Shown here piece after piece: positions 55,705 to 64,000 of a stretch of DNA of 64,000 bases; the first letter of the stretch is position 1, and the number at the start of each line of letters is the position of its first letter. Both the position numbers and the translations under genes were made by a program. A model generated the notes under the pieces. The model saw nothing but the letters and a program-made list of their open reading frames with translations. It was not told the DNA's origin and made no database searches. The DNA lies in the NCBI GenBank assembly GCA_949361645.1, contig OX442421.1, positions 62,001 to 126,000 of the forward strand. Reading direction: 5' to 3'. This DNA comes from Spongilla lacustris. Lineage: Eukaryota > Porifera > Demospongiae > Spongillida > Spongillidae.

Positions 55705-56603
55705 ATGGCGATTCACGTGGGAAGGGTGGAAGAGTTCGATGGCGCTGTGGACGACTGGCCCAGTTATATGGAGAGATTGGAACACTAATAAAATAGGAGC
55801 AGAACAGAAAAAAGCGGCATTTCTAGCGTGTATTGGCAAGAGAACGTACGGCCTTCTACGAGCTCTAACTGTTCCAGGTAAACCGGCAGACAAAACGTAT
55901 AAGGAGAGTTAGTTGAGTTATTGGACGAAGCATTTGGCGCCGAAACCGTTACTTATCGCGGAGCGTTATCGTTTCCACAAGACCAGAAGGAAGGCGAGTC
56001 CATCCGAGAGTATGTGGCTAGTTTACAAAAGTTAACGGGTTTGGAACCGGGTGGGACGATGCATTGTGAGACCGAATCGTGTGTGGCATCAAAGACGAAG
56101 CAGTTCGGAAGCGTCTTCTATCTAAGGCTGAACTTACATTTGCGAAGGCAGTGGAGATCATTGAGACAGAAGAGGTGGCAGTTAAGGATGCGGGTCAAAT
56201 GAAAATGAGTGATACAATCCAAGTAAAAACAGAACCTCAGGAAGTGAACCAAATACCTACTAGGTCACAAGGCAGGTGTTACAGATGGGGTGGAAATCAT
56301 CAAGCACATGGCTGCCCATTTATTGAACAACAGTGCCATATTTGCAAAAAGGAAGGGCACGTAGCACGTGTGTGCAAGGCGAAGAAAAGAACAATGGGAG
56401 GCTCAGGATCAGACAAGATGAAAGATAGAAGAGTGAAGGAGTTATCCAGTGAGGCCACGATCGAGAATGAAGAGGAGGCAGAGGTACCGGTATACTGGGG
56501 GCAGGCCATCAACAAGAGGAGGGCTGCTAAAGAGCAGTGGAAAAGTGGTGAGGCTATAATGGTGGGGGTATTGATAGAAGGCGTACCTGTTCAAATGGAA
56601 CTA
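55705..56603 (+). pseudogene. Gypsy 2 gag, broken
   Basis: Starts at ATG 55705 (MAIHVGRVEEFDGAVDDWPS). A TAA near 55786 and two frame shifts interrupt the capsid region (KKAAFLACIGKRTYGLLRAL; ALSFPQDQKEGESIREYVAS). From 56079 the frame is intact: AELTFAKAVEIIETEEVAVK, then a degenerate knuckle CYRWGGNHQAHGC with Trp at the second Cys, and a good CCHC CHICKKEGHVARVC. An acidic linker follows. The frame then enters the protease N-terminus (VLIEGVPVQMEL), where the DNA transposon interrupts it. Confidence 0.88.
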
Positions 56604-56881
56604 CAGTATGCGTCAATATAAAGTTAACGCCATGCAGTGCGCTACCTACGCAGTGCTCTACCTACGTAGAAAATTAATTTGCGCTAGGGGGTAATTTTTT
56701 ACCTAATAAGGGTACTACCTTTATGTAGGGTAACTTGAACATTATGTTCCTGTATGTAAACATGTGTTTTGATGCATGTGCGTATGCATTCCATATTGTA
56801 CGAGTCCCGCGTTTCTTCAACACCGTTAACCAATCATATCTAAGCGTGCCTAACATTCATCGAATGCGCATGTGCTTATAG

Positions 56882-57348
56882 CAAGCGCTCTTATATAATT
56901 ATAATGCAGCCGATCCGCGAGCAGTGCATATAGCGTACAATTTAGCGCAAGACTTGAGCTATGTCTTTAAGAACGGCGCTCAAGGAGACAGGTTCGATGT
57001 AAGAGATGTTAGATTTAGTTTAATGACCCGCGCGATGACACTAGAACTCTACTATCTGATACGGTGGCGAGACGAGGATGCAGTGTTTGTGGTGCCTGGC
57101 AGAGCCGTATCCGTCAACAGCAGGGGCGGGGTGGATTGCACTGTGAAGTGGGCGAAGACGCTGTACTATGGAGAGATTGTGGGTTCAGGTAAACTAAATT
57201 ATATTTACCATAAACCAATCGATCCAGATTCAAAGATTACCATTAGGGGCAAGAGTGATATGGAGTGTCTCGAAAAAGAGTTCCTACAGGGGGGAGCTGA
57301 TTCAGTGGTGACAGCTGTTGAAATAATAAATTGCCACAATAGAACAAC
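56882..57348 (+). other. Possible cargo exon in TA transposon, about 155 codons
   Basis: Open from an acceptor-like cttatag at 56881 to a GTAAGC donor at 57349. The text looks like a real protein: NLAQDLSYVFKNGAQGDRFD, LYYLIRWRDEDAVFVVPGRA, then VKWAKTLYYGEIVGSGKL. The last parts vaguely resemble the small SH3/Tudor-like module beside BEN domains, which is a weak impression only. There is no ATG near the start, so it would be an internal exon. An acceptor-like ctgcag at 57404 follows, but joining it does not give a continuous frame. Confidence 0.4.
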
Positions 57349-57424
57349 GTAAGCGTTTTCTGAATTGATAGCGCTACTGGGTGTATAATTCAACCATCCT
57401 GCAGCAACAACTATGGAAACAGCT

Positions 57425-58085
57425 GGGACTGACACAGCACCAGTCACAGCACCAGCCACAGCACCAGTCACAGCACCAGCCACAGCAACAGCCATAGCAA
57501 CAGTCACAGCACCAGCCATAGCAACAGTCACAGCATCAGTCACAGCACCAGTCACAGCACCAGCCACAGCACCAGTCACAGCACCAGCCACAGCAACAGC
57601 CATAGCAACAGTCACAGCACCAGCCATAGCAACAGTCACAGCACCAGTCACAGCACCAGCCGCAGCACCAGTCACAGCACCAGTCACAGTACCAGCCACA
57701 GCAACAGTCACAACACCAGCCATAGCAACAGTCACAGCACCAGCCATAGCAACAGTCACAGCACCAGTCACAGCACCAGCCACAGCACCAGTCACAGCAC
57801 CAGTCACAGCACCAGTCACAGCACCAGCCACAGCAACAGTCACAACACCAGCCATAGCAACAGTCACAGCACCAGTCACAGCAACAGTCACAGCACCAGT
57901 CACAGCAACAGTCACAGCACCAGCCACAGCACCAGTCACAGCAACAGCCATAGCAACAGCCATAGCAACAGTCACAGCACCAGTCACAGCAACAGCCATA
58001 GCAATAGCCATAGCAACAGCCATAGCAACAGTCACAGCACCAGTCACAGCAACAGTCACAGCAACAGTCACAGCACCAGCCACTG
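57425..58085. repeat. 12/18-bp minisatellite (acagcaccagtc type), open on both strands
   Basis: Units acagcaccagtc, acagcaccagcc and acagcaacagccatagca alternate about 50 times. All are multiples of three, so the plus frame reads (T-A-P-V/A)n for 283 codons from ATG 57413, and the minus strand reads (V-T/A-G/V-A)n for 300 codons. Either may be translated if transcribed, but openness is guaranteed by the repeat, so coding is not supported. Confidence 0.9.
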
Positions 58086-58249
58086 ACCCACAGCCAGAAC
58101 TAGCCACTGACCTGATCCCACTAGGGACATTTTCACCCTCCTATAGACATAGATATTCATATTCATATTCATCCTTGTCTACTCACCATTACTATCACCA
58201 CTCCATCTACCTCAGAGCAGTACAAGTCAATCAGTTAGGAGTTAATGCA

Positions 58250-59175
58250 CTCTTTGCTGGGTGAGATGCTTTGGGGTTAATGAACTGTGTGGCTTAGAGG
58301 TCCCATGGGTGTGGTCAGTGAGTGAGATGCTTTGGGGTTAATGACCTCTGCGGCACTGAGGTCCCATGGGTGTGGTCAGTGAGTGAGATGCTTTGGGGTT
58401 AATGACCTCTGCGGCACAGAGGTCCCACGGGTGTGGTCAGTGAATGAGGTCCCATGGGTGTGGTCAGTGAGTGAGATGCTTTGGGGTTAATGACCTCTGC
58501 GGCACAGAGGTACCATGGGTGTGGTCAGTGAATGAGATGCTTTGGGGTTAATGACCTCTGCGGCACAGAGGTCCCATGGGTGTGGTCAGTGAATGAAGTC
58601 CCATGGGTGTGGTCATTGAGTGAAATGCTTTGGGGTTAATGACCTCTGCGGCACAGAGGTCCCATGGGTGTGGTCAGTGAATGAGGTCCCATGGGTGTGG
58701 TCATTGAGTGAGATGCTTTGGGGTTAATGACCTCTGCGGCACAGAGGTACCATGGGTGTGGTCAGTGAATGAGATGCTTTGGGGTTAATGACCTCTACGG
58801 CACAGAGGTCCCATGGGTGTGGTCAGTGAATCAGATGCTTTGGGGTTAATGACCTCTGCGGCACAGAGGTCCCATGGGTGTGGTCAGTGAGTGAGATGCT
58901 TTGGGGTTAATGACCTCTGCGGCACAGAGGTCCCATGGGTGTGGTCAGTGAGTGAGATGCTTTGGGGTTAATGACCTCTGTGGCACAGAGGTCCCATGGG
59001 TGTGGTCAGTGAGTGAGGTTCCATGGGTGTGGTCAGTGAGTGAGATGCTTTGGGGTTAATGACCTCTGCGGCACAGAGGTCCCATGAGTGTGGTCAGTGA
59101 ATGAGATGCTTTGGGGTTAATGACTGCTGTGGCACAGAAGTCCCATGGGTGTGGTCAGTGAGATGCTTTGGGGTT
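58250..59175. repeat. 61-bp minisatellite, about 13 units
   Basis: Unit starts gtgagatgctttggggttaa and includes gacctctgcggcacagaggt and a ccatgggtgtggtcagtga end. Some units carry an extra partial copy of the last 26 bp. Near-identical units suggest recent expansion. Confidence 0.95.
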
Positions 59176-59455
59176 AAACCCATTTTGCCTTCAGAGATAG
59201 GCCACACCCAGGATCCTTCTAGCGGCTCATGTCCATTAACCCCATTCTGCCCAAACCCCAGGACCCTATAGGCGGCTAAGTCGCTTAAATTCTGGCTCGT
59301 AAGCCCCTTAACCCCATTCTGCCTCCAAAGATTGGCCACACCCAAGTCTATTAACCCCATTCTGCCTTTTGTGATAGACCACACCCAGGGCCCTTCAAGT
59401 GTTTTAACCCTGTTCCGCCTCCATGTAAGGGCCACACCCAGGACCCTCTATACAA
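59176..59455. repeat. Diverged tandem repeat, about 60-65 bp
   Basis: ttaaccccattctgcc and gccacacccaggaccct recur four to five times with variation. Adjoins the 61-bp array. Confidence 0.8.
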
Positions 59456-59639
59456 TTATGGCATCTATCCAGTTAATCAAAGTGCACGCAAAAGTACGAT
59501 TACAGATAATAATCTGAATCTGATTATAACAGTTAGAACTGTTTTCAACAAGTTTTCATCGTACGTGGGATCGATTGAAAGTACACATCATGCAGCGCGC
59601 CAACTTTTGTAAAGCGGGCCGGGCCGTACATTTACATGT

Positions 59640-59770
59640 AGTTTGGGTTGTTGAGTGACGCTCGCAATATGCACTCGTACGAGGACTCGCACGCTTGCTT
59701 ATCGTGATCGAATACGACTCACTCGACTCGCGTGTCTATGAGTGTGAATTTGGGCAGGTGGCACACTAGA
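59640..59770. mobile_element. Diverged relic of the 55156-type MITE
   Basis: Contains gagtgacgctcgcaa, cgactcactcgactcgcgtg and tgagtgtgaatttgggcagg in the same order as 55325-55445. Terminal bases have decayed. Confidence 0.7.
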
Positions 59771-60050
59771 TCAAGCGACCTTAGCAGCGTCGTTCAGTCT
59801 GGTAGCATCTGCGATATAAAATCGTGCAGCTGTTCAAGCAAAGCCTAGCAGAGCGCGGGTAGTCGTAGCAGCTGCAGAATTGAACACTTGTTGTAAACAT
59901 GTTTTTATGTTACGTGTTGGCCATAAGGTAGAGCATTTTTCTACGTTTATATTGCACATTTCTACCTTCCGCACATTTCTACCTATATAAGGTAGTGCGC
60001 TACCTCGTAGCGCACTGCGTGGCATTAACTTTATATTGACGCATACTGTA

Positions 60051-60314
60051 GACACAGGGGCTGCAGTATCTCTATTACCATTTAGTGTGTATCAAGAGAA
60101 GTTTAGGCATATACCCTTACAGAAAGCATCCACACGCCTTAGGACGTATACTGGGGAGAAGATATCTCCAAGAGGAGAGGTGGTGGTGAAGGTGCAGAAG
60201 AACGGAGAATATGCCAGATTACCTCTCATAGTTGTGGATGGAAGGGGACCACCATTGTTAGGACGGAATTGGCTAGCCAAAATTGGCATGATGTCAAGGC
60301 AGTCAGAGTGGTAG
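60051..60314 (+). pseudogene. Gypsy 2 protease, 3' part
   Basis: Resumes at the active site DTGAAVSLLPFSVYQEK directly after the nested transposon, in the same frame as gag-protease upstream. PPLLGRNWLAKIG is the second conserved block. A one-base shift near 60290 moves reading to the RT frame. Confidence 0.9.
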
Positions 60315-61323
60315 ATTTAAGGCGAATGGAAGAAACGTTGGAAGCTTTGAAGATTAAGTATCCTCAACCCTGGAGGGATTGTTTGGGCAAGGTCTCCGGA
60401 ATCAAGGCTAATATGATCCTAAAGGAGGGAGCCCAACCCGTGTTCTTAAAGGCTAGACCCATTCCATGTAGCTTACGTGAGAAGATAGAGAGAGAGCTTG
60501 ATCGGTTACAGAAAGATGGGGTCATTAGCAGGGTAGACTGGAGTGACTGGGCAACACCGATTGTGGTGGTACCGAAACCAAATGGGACAATCCGGCTATG
60601 TGGGGATTTTAAGATGACCATTAACCCAGTGCTCATTGCCTCAAAGTGGATCAATACCCATTACCAAAAATGGATGACATCTTTGCTGCTTTGGGTAAAG
60701 GAGTTCTTTTCAGCAAAATAGATTTGCAGTGGGCGTATTTGCAAATGGAACTGGACGAGGAATCAAGGGGGATGCTTACTGTGAACATGCACAAGGGCCT
60801 GTTTCAGTTTAACTGGATGGCTTTTAGCATGGGATCTGCCCCTGCCATTTGGCTGAGGACTATGGATACCATATTGCAAGGAATATCTAATGTTCAGTGT
60901 TTCTTAGATGACATTGTAGTTGCTGGAGGAAACATGGAGGAACATCTACACCTATTGGAGCCTGTTTTTAAGCGTCTAGATCGGTACGGAGTTACAATCA
61001 ACAAAGTGAAGAGCATTTTCTTTCAAAGACAAGTAGAGTTTTGTGGCCATGTTATTGATGCTCAAGGGTTGCAGAAGACCACAGAGAAGATTCAATCCAT
61101 CAAACCTAAGAATGTCTCTCAACTTCGTTCCTTCCTGGGAATGGTTAATTACTATCGGAAATTCCTTCCAAACCTGTCAACCAAATTGGCCCCTTTACGT
61201 GCATTACTGCAAAAGGATGTGAAGTGGTCTTGGACCAAAGCTTGCGAGGAGGCTTGGAAGTTGGTGAAGGACGTGGTAACAGCGGACACAGTGTTGGCCC
61301 ATTTTGACCCAGTGTACCCATGA
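60269..61323 (+). pseudogene. Gypsy 2 reverse transcriptase
   Basis: Two frames overlap at 60646-60721. The first holds the N-terminal RT region (LQKDGVISRVDWSDWATPIV, RLCGDFKMTINPVL). The second holds QYPLPKMDDIFAALGKGVLF, the catalytic FSKIDLQWAYLQMEL and FLDDIVVAGG, and the thumb (RSFLGMVNYYRKFLPNL). A shift near 60645 (Asn-Pro-Val-Leu-Ile-Ala to Asp-Gln-Tyr-Pro-Leu-Pro) disables the gene. MAFSMGSAPAIWLRTMD replaces the usual PFG-x-x-x-AP-x-x-F-Q block, with changes at key positions (Phe to Trp, Gln to Arg). Confidence 0.9.
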
Positions 61324-61802
61324 TGCTAGCATGTGATGCAAGCTCCTATGGTTTGGGGGCTGTGTTGTCCCACATCACAGCAACAGGTGAAGAACGACCG
61401 GTGGCTTTTGCGTTCGCACATTAACGGATACGGAACAGAAGTATTCCCAGATTGACAAGGAGGCACTAGCCTTGGTGTGGGGAATTAAGAAGTTTAACCA
61501 GTACTTATTTGGACTTCACACTGATAACTGACCACCAACCCCTAACTGTGATATTCAGGCCAGACAAGGGTATTAGCATCACTACAGCAGCAAGGTTTCA
61601 AAGATATGCAATGGGTACGACTTTGAAATTAAATATCGGAATACATCTCAGCATGCAAAGCTGATGCCTTATCTCAGCTTCCGTTACCCTCACAAGATGG
61701 CACTGAGCAGGATGGAATGGGAAACCTTTTCATTAAACAGATAGAAAACCTGCTAATTACTGCAATGTCTCTGAAGGGAGCTACTCAGAATGATCCCAAG
61801 TC
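61324..61802 (+). pseudogene. Gypsy 2 RNase H, broken
   Basis: LACDASSYGLGAVLSHITAT opens the domain, and DKEALALVWGIKKFNQYLFG and TDHQPL appear in shifted frames. Several frame changes. Confidence 0.8.
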
Positions 61803-62523
61803 TTACATTTTACCCTGAGTGGCTGGCCTGTCAAGGGGTGTGAGGAGTGTCCAGATTTGAAACCATACTATGACAAGAGGCATGAGTTGACCATTGAACA
61901 AAGTTGCATCATGTGGGGAATTCGTGTAGTAATTCCAACGAAACTGAGGGATCGTGTTTTGGAGGACGGACATTTGGGGGTGGTGAAGATTAAGGGGCTC
62001 GCACGAAGCCATGTGTGGTGGCCAGGCATTGACAAGGGAATTGAAGAGCTCACACATGCCTGTCAGGGGTGTCAGCAAATGAAGCAAAACCCGAAATTGT
62101 CAACCTTGCAGCCATGGGAGTTCCCGGAGGGGCCTGGGAAGAGAATTCATATTGATTTTGCAGGTCCATTTGAGAACAAAACTCTTCTCTGTGTGGTAGA
62201 TGCTTATTCACAGTGGCCGAGATAGCGACAATGGAAATGACAACTGCAGAATCCACTATCGAAGAACTGAGACTTTTGTTTGCTAGATGAGGCATACCTG
62301 TTCAAATTGTCACTGACAATGGCCCACAATTTGCTTCACAAGCTTTTGAGAGATTCACCAGTCTTAACCACATCAAACACATCACAACTAGTCCTTATCA
62401 CCCTGCAACTAATGGGTTGGCGGAGCGTTTTGTGCAGACCTTGAAACAAGCATTGTGATCCTCAAGAAAAGAAGGGGCGAACCTTCCAGCATCGACTGGC
62501 AAGTTTTCTTATGAATTATTGGA
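61803..62523 (+). pseudogene. Gypsy 2 integrase, broken
   Basis: The zinc-binding part has DGHLGVVKIKGLARSHVWWP and CQGCQQMK. The core has IDFAGPF (first Asp), then in shifted frame VTDNGPQFASQAFERF (second Asp) and NGLAERFVQTLKQAL (Glu). A shift after WPR near 62222, a TGA near 62287 and another near 62456 break it. Confidence 0.88.
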
Positions 62524-63258
62524 ATGCCAGGCATGCAACCACTGAAGAGGCGTCTGATGATTGGCCGGGATGTGAGGAGCCGGTTGCATCTGCTAACACC
62601 AGACCTTGCAGGAACCATTGCCAAGAACCAGTCAGTTCAGGTACAAGCACGAGCAATGGCACGGGACCGAAGTTTTGAAGTGGGAGACTGGGTGATGGTC
62701 CGTGACTACAGGCATCCAGGGACTGAGAAATGGTGTCAAGCACAAGTGAAGGCCAAGGTTGGGCCTAATACATACCATGTGCAGGTGGGAGGAAGTAATC
62801 TGTGGAAAAAGTATGTAGAGCAGATGATACGAAGTGGAAGTGACCAGTTGGGGGAATCTGGACCAAGGGAGGACTCTGAAGGACCCGTTCCCGTTCCCAT
62901 TATTTGCCAGGAGGTAGATACCACCCACCCTACACCTATGCTCCCGTGCATCCCTTCCATGGGGGTAGTAGCTGCCCCCGTATCACCCCAATTGGGTGGG
63001 CGGTCAGAGGAAACAAGAGTGGCTACTTCCTTGGAAACAAGAAAACCAAATCCCCGGGTTAATGATGAAGAACGTGGTTTCCATGGTGACTATGTTATTG
63101 GAAAAGAACAGAAATTTGGAGGGGGCCCAAACCCCTCTGCTGTTCCTGGCACAGATGGGCACAAGAGGAACCCTGTTGAACGCCCTATCACAAGCACACG
63201 AAGTGGGAGAATGGTGCGCAAACCAGCCCATTACCGAGAACAGGGGGAAAAGATGTGA
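62524..63258 (+). pseudogene. Gypsy 2 pol C-terminus, 244 codons open
   Basis: RSRLHLLTPDLAGTIAKNQS and VGDWVMVRDYRHPGTEKWCQ are typical of the region after the integrase core. It is followed by VGPNTYHVQVGGSNLWKKYV, a short barrel-like module, and a Pro/Ser/Gly-rich tail ending just inside the 3' LTR. The apparent Met start is within the integrase, so it is not an independent gene. Confidence 0.85.
63240..63253 (+). promoter_or_regulatory. Polypurine tract, gypsy element 2
   Basis: ACAGGGGGAAAAGA immediately precedes the 3' LTR. Confidence 0.85.
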
Positions 63259-63374
63259 TGTTTTCGACTTAATAATTAACTAAATATTAGTGCCGTGTGT
63301 GATTGACTCGCGTGATGTTGGATTCAGTGTGCATGCTGTTTGAGTCTGTTGCCATCGAGAGTAAGTATTTCACA
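63254..63374 (+). repeat. 3' LTR of gypsy element 2
   Basis: 121 bp, partner of 55542-55662 with about six differences. Confidence 0.95.
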
Positions 63375-63479
63375 TAGGCGTTTGCTTATGCGTGGTACAT
63401 TTGTTCACTTGTTTATCTGCTAGGCTCCTCCCACCAAGCCTCTGGTGTCCAGTGACAGCATTAGCAGCTCTAAATGTGA

Positions 63480-63665
63480 AGGTATGAGGAGGGGTGGGAA
63501 GGTGAAGGTGTGTGTGTGGAGGGGTGTGGAGGAGGTGGATATGAGTAGGATTTGGGCAGGTGAAGGTGGGTGTTGGGAGGTGAAGGTGGGTATGAGGAGG
63601 GATGGGGAGGTGAAGGTGGAAGGTCGGTTGGAGGGGTATGGGGAGGTGGAGGTGGGTCTAACTAT
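63480..63665 (+). repeat. G-rich tandem repeat (ggtgaaggtggg type)
   Basis: Units such as gggaggtgaaggtgggtatg and ggaggggtatgggg recur. Open on both strands because stops are rare, so not a gene. Confidence 0.85.
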
Positions 63666-63849
63666 TGAGAACAACAGTTGTGGCTCATGTTTGCAAATTT
63701 GCTTTAACTTCTCATGTGTTGGTCTTGATATGAATTACTGTTTCCATTTACATAGTTAATAACATCAGTGGTTTACGAAATAAACGCCGCTGAATAATTA
63801 ATTTTTTCATTGATTTGTGGACTTGCTGTGTTTAACACCGCGTACACCC

Positions 63850-64000
63850 AGGGAAAAAATTTTGGCGTTGCAACGCATGGCAACACGTTGCGCGACGTTA
63901 ATTAATACGGCCGTTCCAGGTGTTGCAACGCGTTGCCACGCGTTGCAACATTAGAAAACTGGGCTGATTTACCGCGTTGCAACGCGTGGCAACGCGTGCT
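63850..64000. repeat. gttgcaacgcgt-rich element end, cut by window edge
   Basis: From cccagggaaaaaattttggc (63848) onward, palindromic variants of gttgcaacgcgttgccacgc repeat several times to the window end. This looks like one end of a foldback or MITE-type element whose other end lies beyond 64000. Confidence 0.6.

Larger units (their letters stand above)
56604..60048. mobile_element. TA-target DNA transposon nested in gypsy 2 protease
   Basis: TIRs begin CAGTATGCGTCAATATAAAG at 56604 and end with the reverse complement at 60048, matching 40 of 42 bp. TA flanks each side. Subterminal gcagtgcgctacct motifs repeat inside both ends. The flanks rejoin in frame at the protease active site. The interior carries a possible exon, a 12/18-bp coding-like minisatellite, a 61-bp minisatellite, further repeats and a diverged copy of the 55156 MITE. 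No transposase recognised. Tc1/mariner-like by TSD and CAGT end only. Confidence 0.9.
55542..63374 (+). mobile_element. Ty3/gypsy LTR retrotransposon 2, with nested DNA transposon
   Basis: 121-bp LTRs at 55542-55662 and 63254-63374 differ at about six positions. Flanking GAGGC and TAGGC look like a 5-bp target duplication with one change, or a 4-bp AGGC. A primer-binding site, gag, protease, RT-RNase H-integrase and polypurine tract follow in normal order, but with many frame breaks. 3.4 kb (56604-60048) is a later insertion. Compared with the element at 26.7-31.7 kb the sequence is quite different (FLDDI rather than YFDDI, two zinc-knuckle-like motifs), so this is a separate lineage and an older insertion. 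Confidence 0.95.

Noticed and set aside
57205..58264. Opposing 300- and 283-codon open frames
   Set aside because: Both arise from the 12/18-bp repeat, whose length keeps each strand open. No unique protein domain within the repeat.

Overview
This 64 kb window looks like a gene-poor, transposon-dense stretch of an animal genome, probably a marine invertebrate such as a sponge or cnidarian. The reasons are: spliced genes with very short introns (60 bp in the clearest case), KRBA2-like Ginger integrases with a Ulp1-type protease and a PHD finger, and Ty3/gypsy, BEL/Pao and DIRS-like retroelement remains beside hAT, pogo/Tigger, TTAA-target and TA-target DNA transposons. The host assignment is inference; no host housekeeping gene, rRNA or tRNA gene was recognised. 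Nothing here looks prokaryotic.

Layout. 0.3-1.3 kb: decayed pogo/Tigger transposase (minus). 1.8-9.6 kb: a repeat complex with an inverted 125-bp segment at 1807-1931 and 6061-6185, directly followed by a 145/137-bp satellite of about 23 copies. 10-13.2 kb: unrecognised exon-like fragments. 13.7-14.9 kb: 31-bp minisatellite. 16-17.3 kb: broken gypsy gag-protease (minus). 18.5-19.3 kb: hAT-type zinc-finger and DIRS-like RNase H relics. 19558-25729: a complete-ended Ginger-like transposon (94-bp TIRs beginning TGTTA, TCAT target duplication) whose first exon is split by a 3.4-kb TTAA-target element. 26683-31718: a young gypsy element (minus; 173-bp LTRs with one difference) with a clear -1 gag-pro frameshift signal, but a stop codon and a deletion in pol. 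34249-38263: second copy of the TTAA element. 38-44 kb: mostly unassigned. 44.3-46.3 kb: decayed hAT transposase. 46.5-48 kb: BEL/Pao gag-protease remnant. 48032-48888: a short TTAA element of a related family. 49-51.1 kb: ankyrin-like and Ulp1-like pieces, the latter split by a 298-bp hAT MITE. 52-53.7 kb: tandem duplication. 55156-55456: TA-target MITE with perfect 31-bp TIRs. 55542-63374: second gypsy element (plus; 121-bp LTRs) whose protease is split just before its catalytic Asp by a 3.4-kb TA-target transposon that carries its own ORF and several minisatellites.

The main theme is nesting. Three insertions interrupt a recognisable reading frame, and in each case the two flanks continue in the same frame once the insert and one target duplication are discounted. 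This fixes the element ends. A second theme is that several non-autonomous DNA transposons carry minisatellites inside them. The most novel-looking signal is the shared end structure of the two TTAA families: a pair of 16-bp palindromes placed at the same distances (16 bp from the TTAA, 44-bp period) although the palindrome sequence differs.
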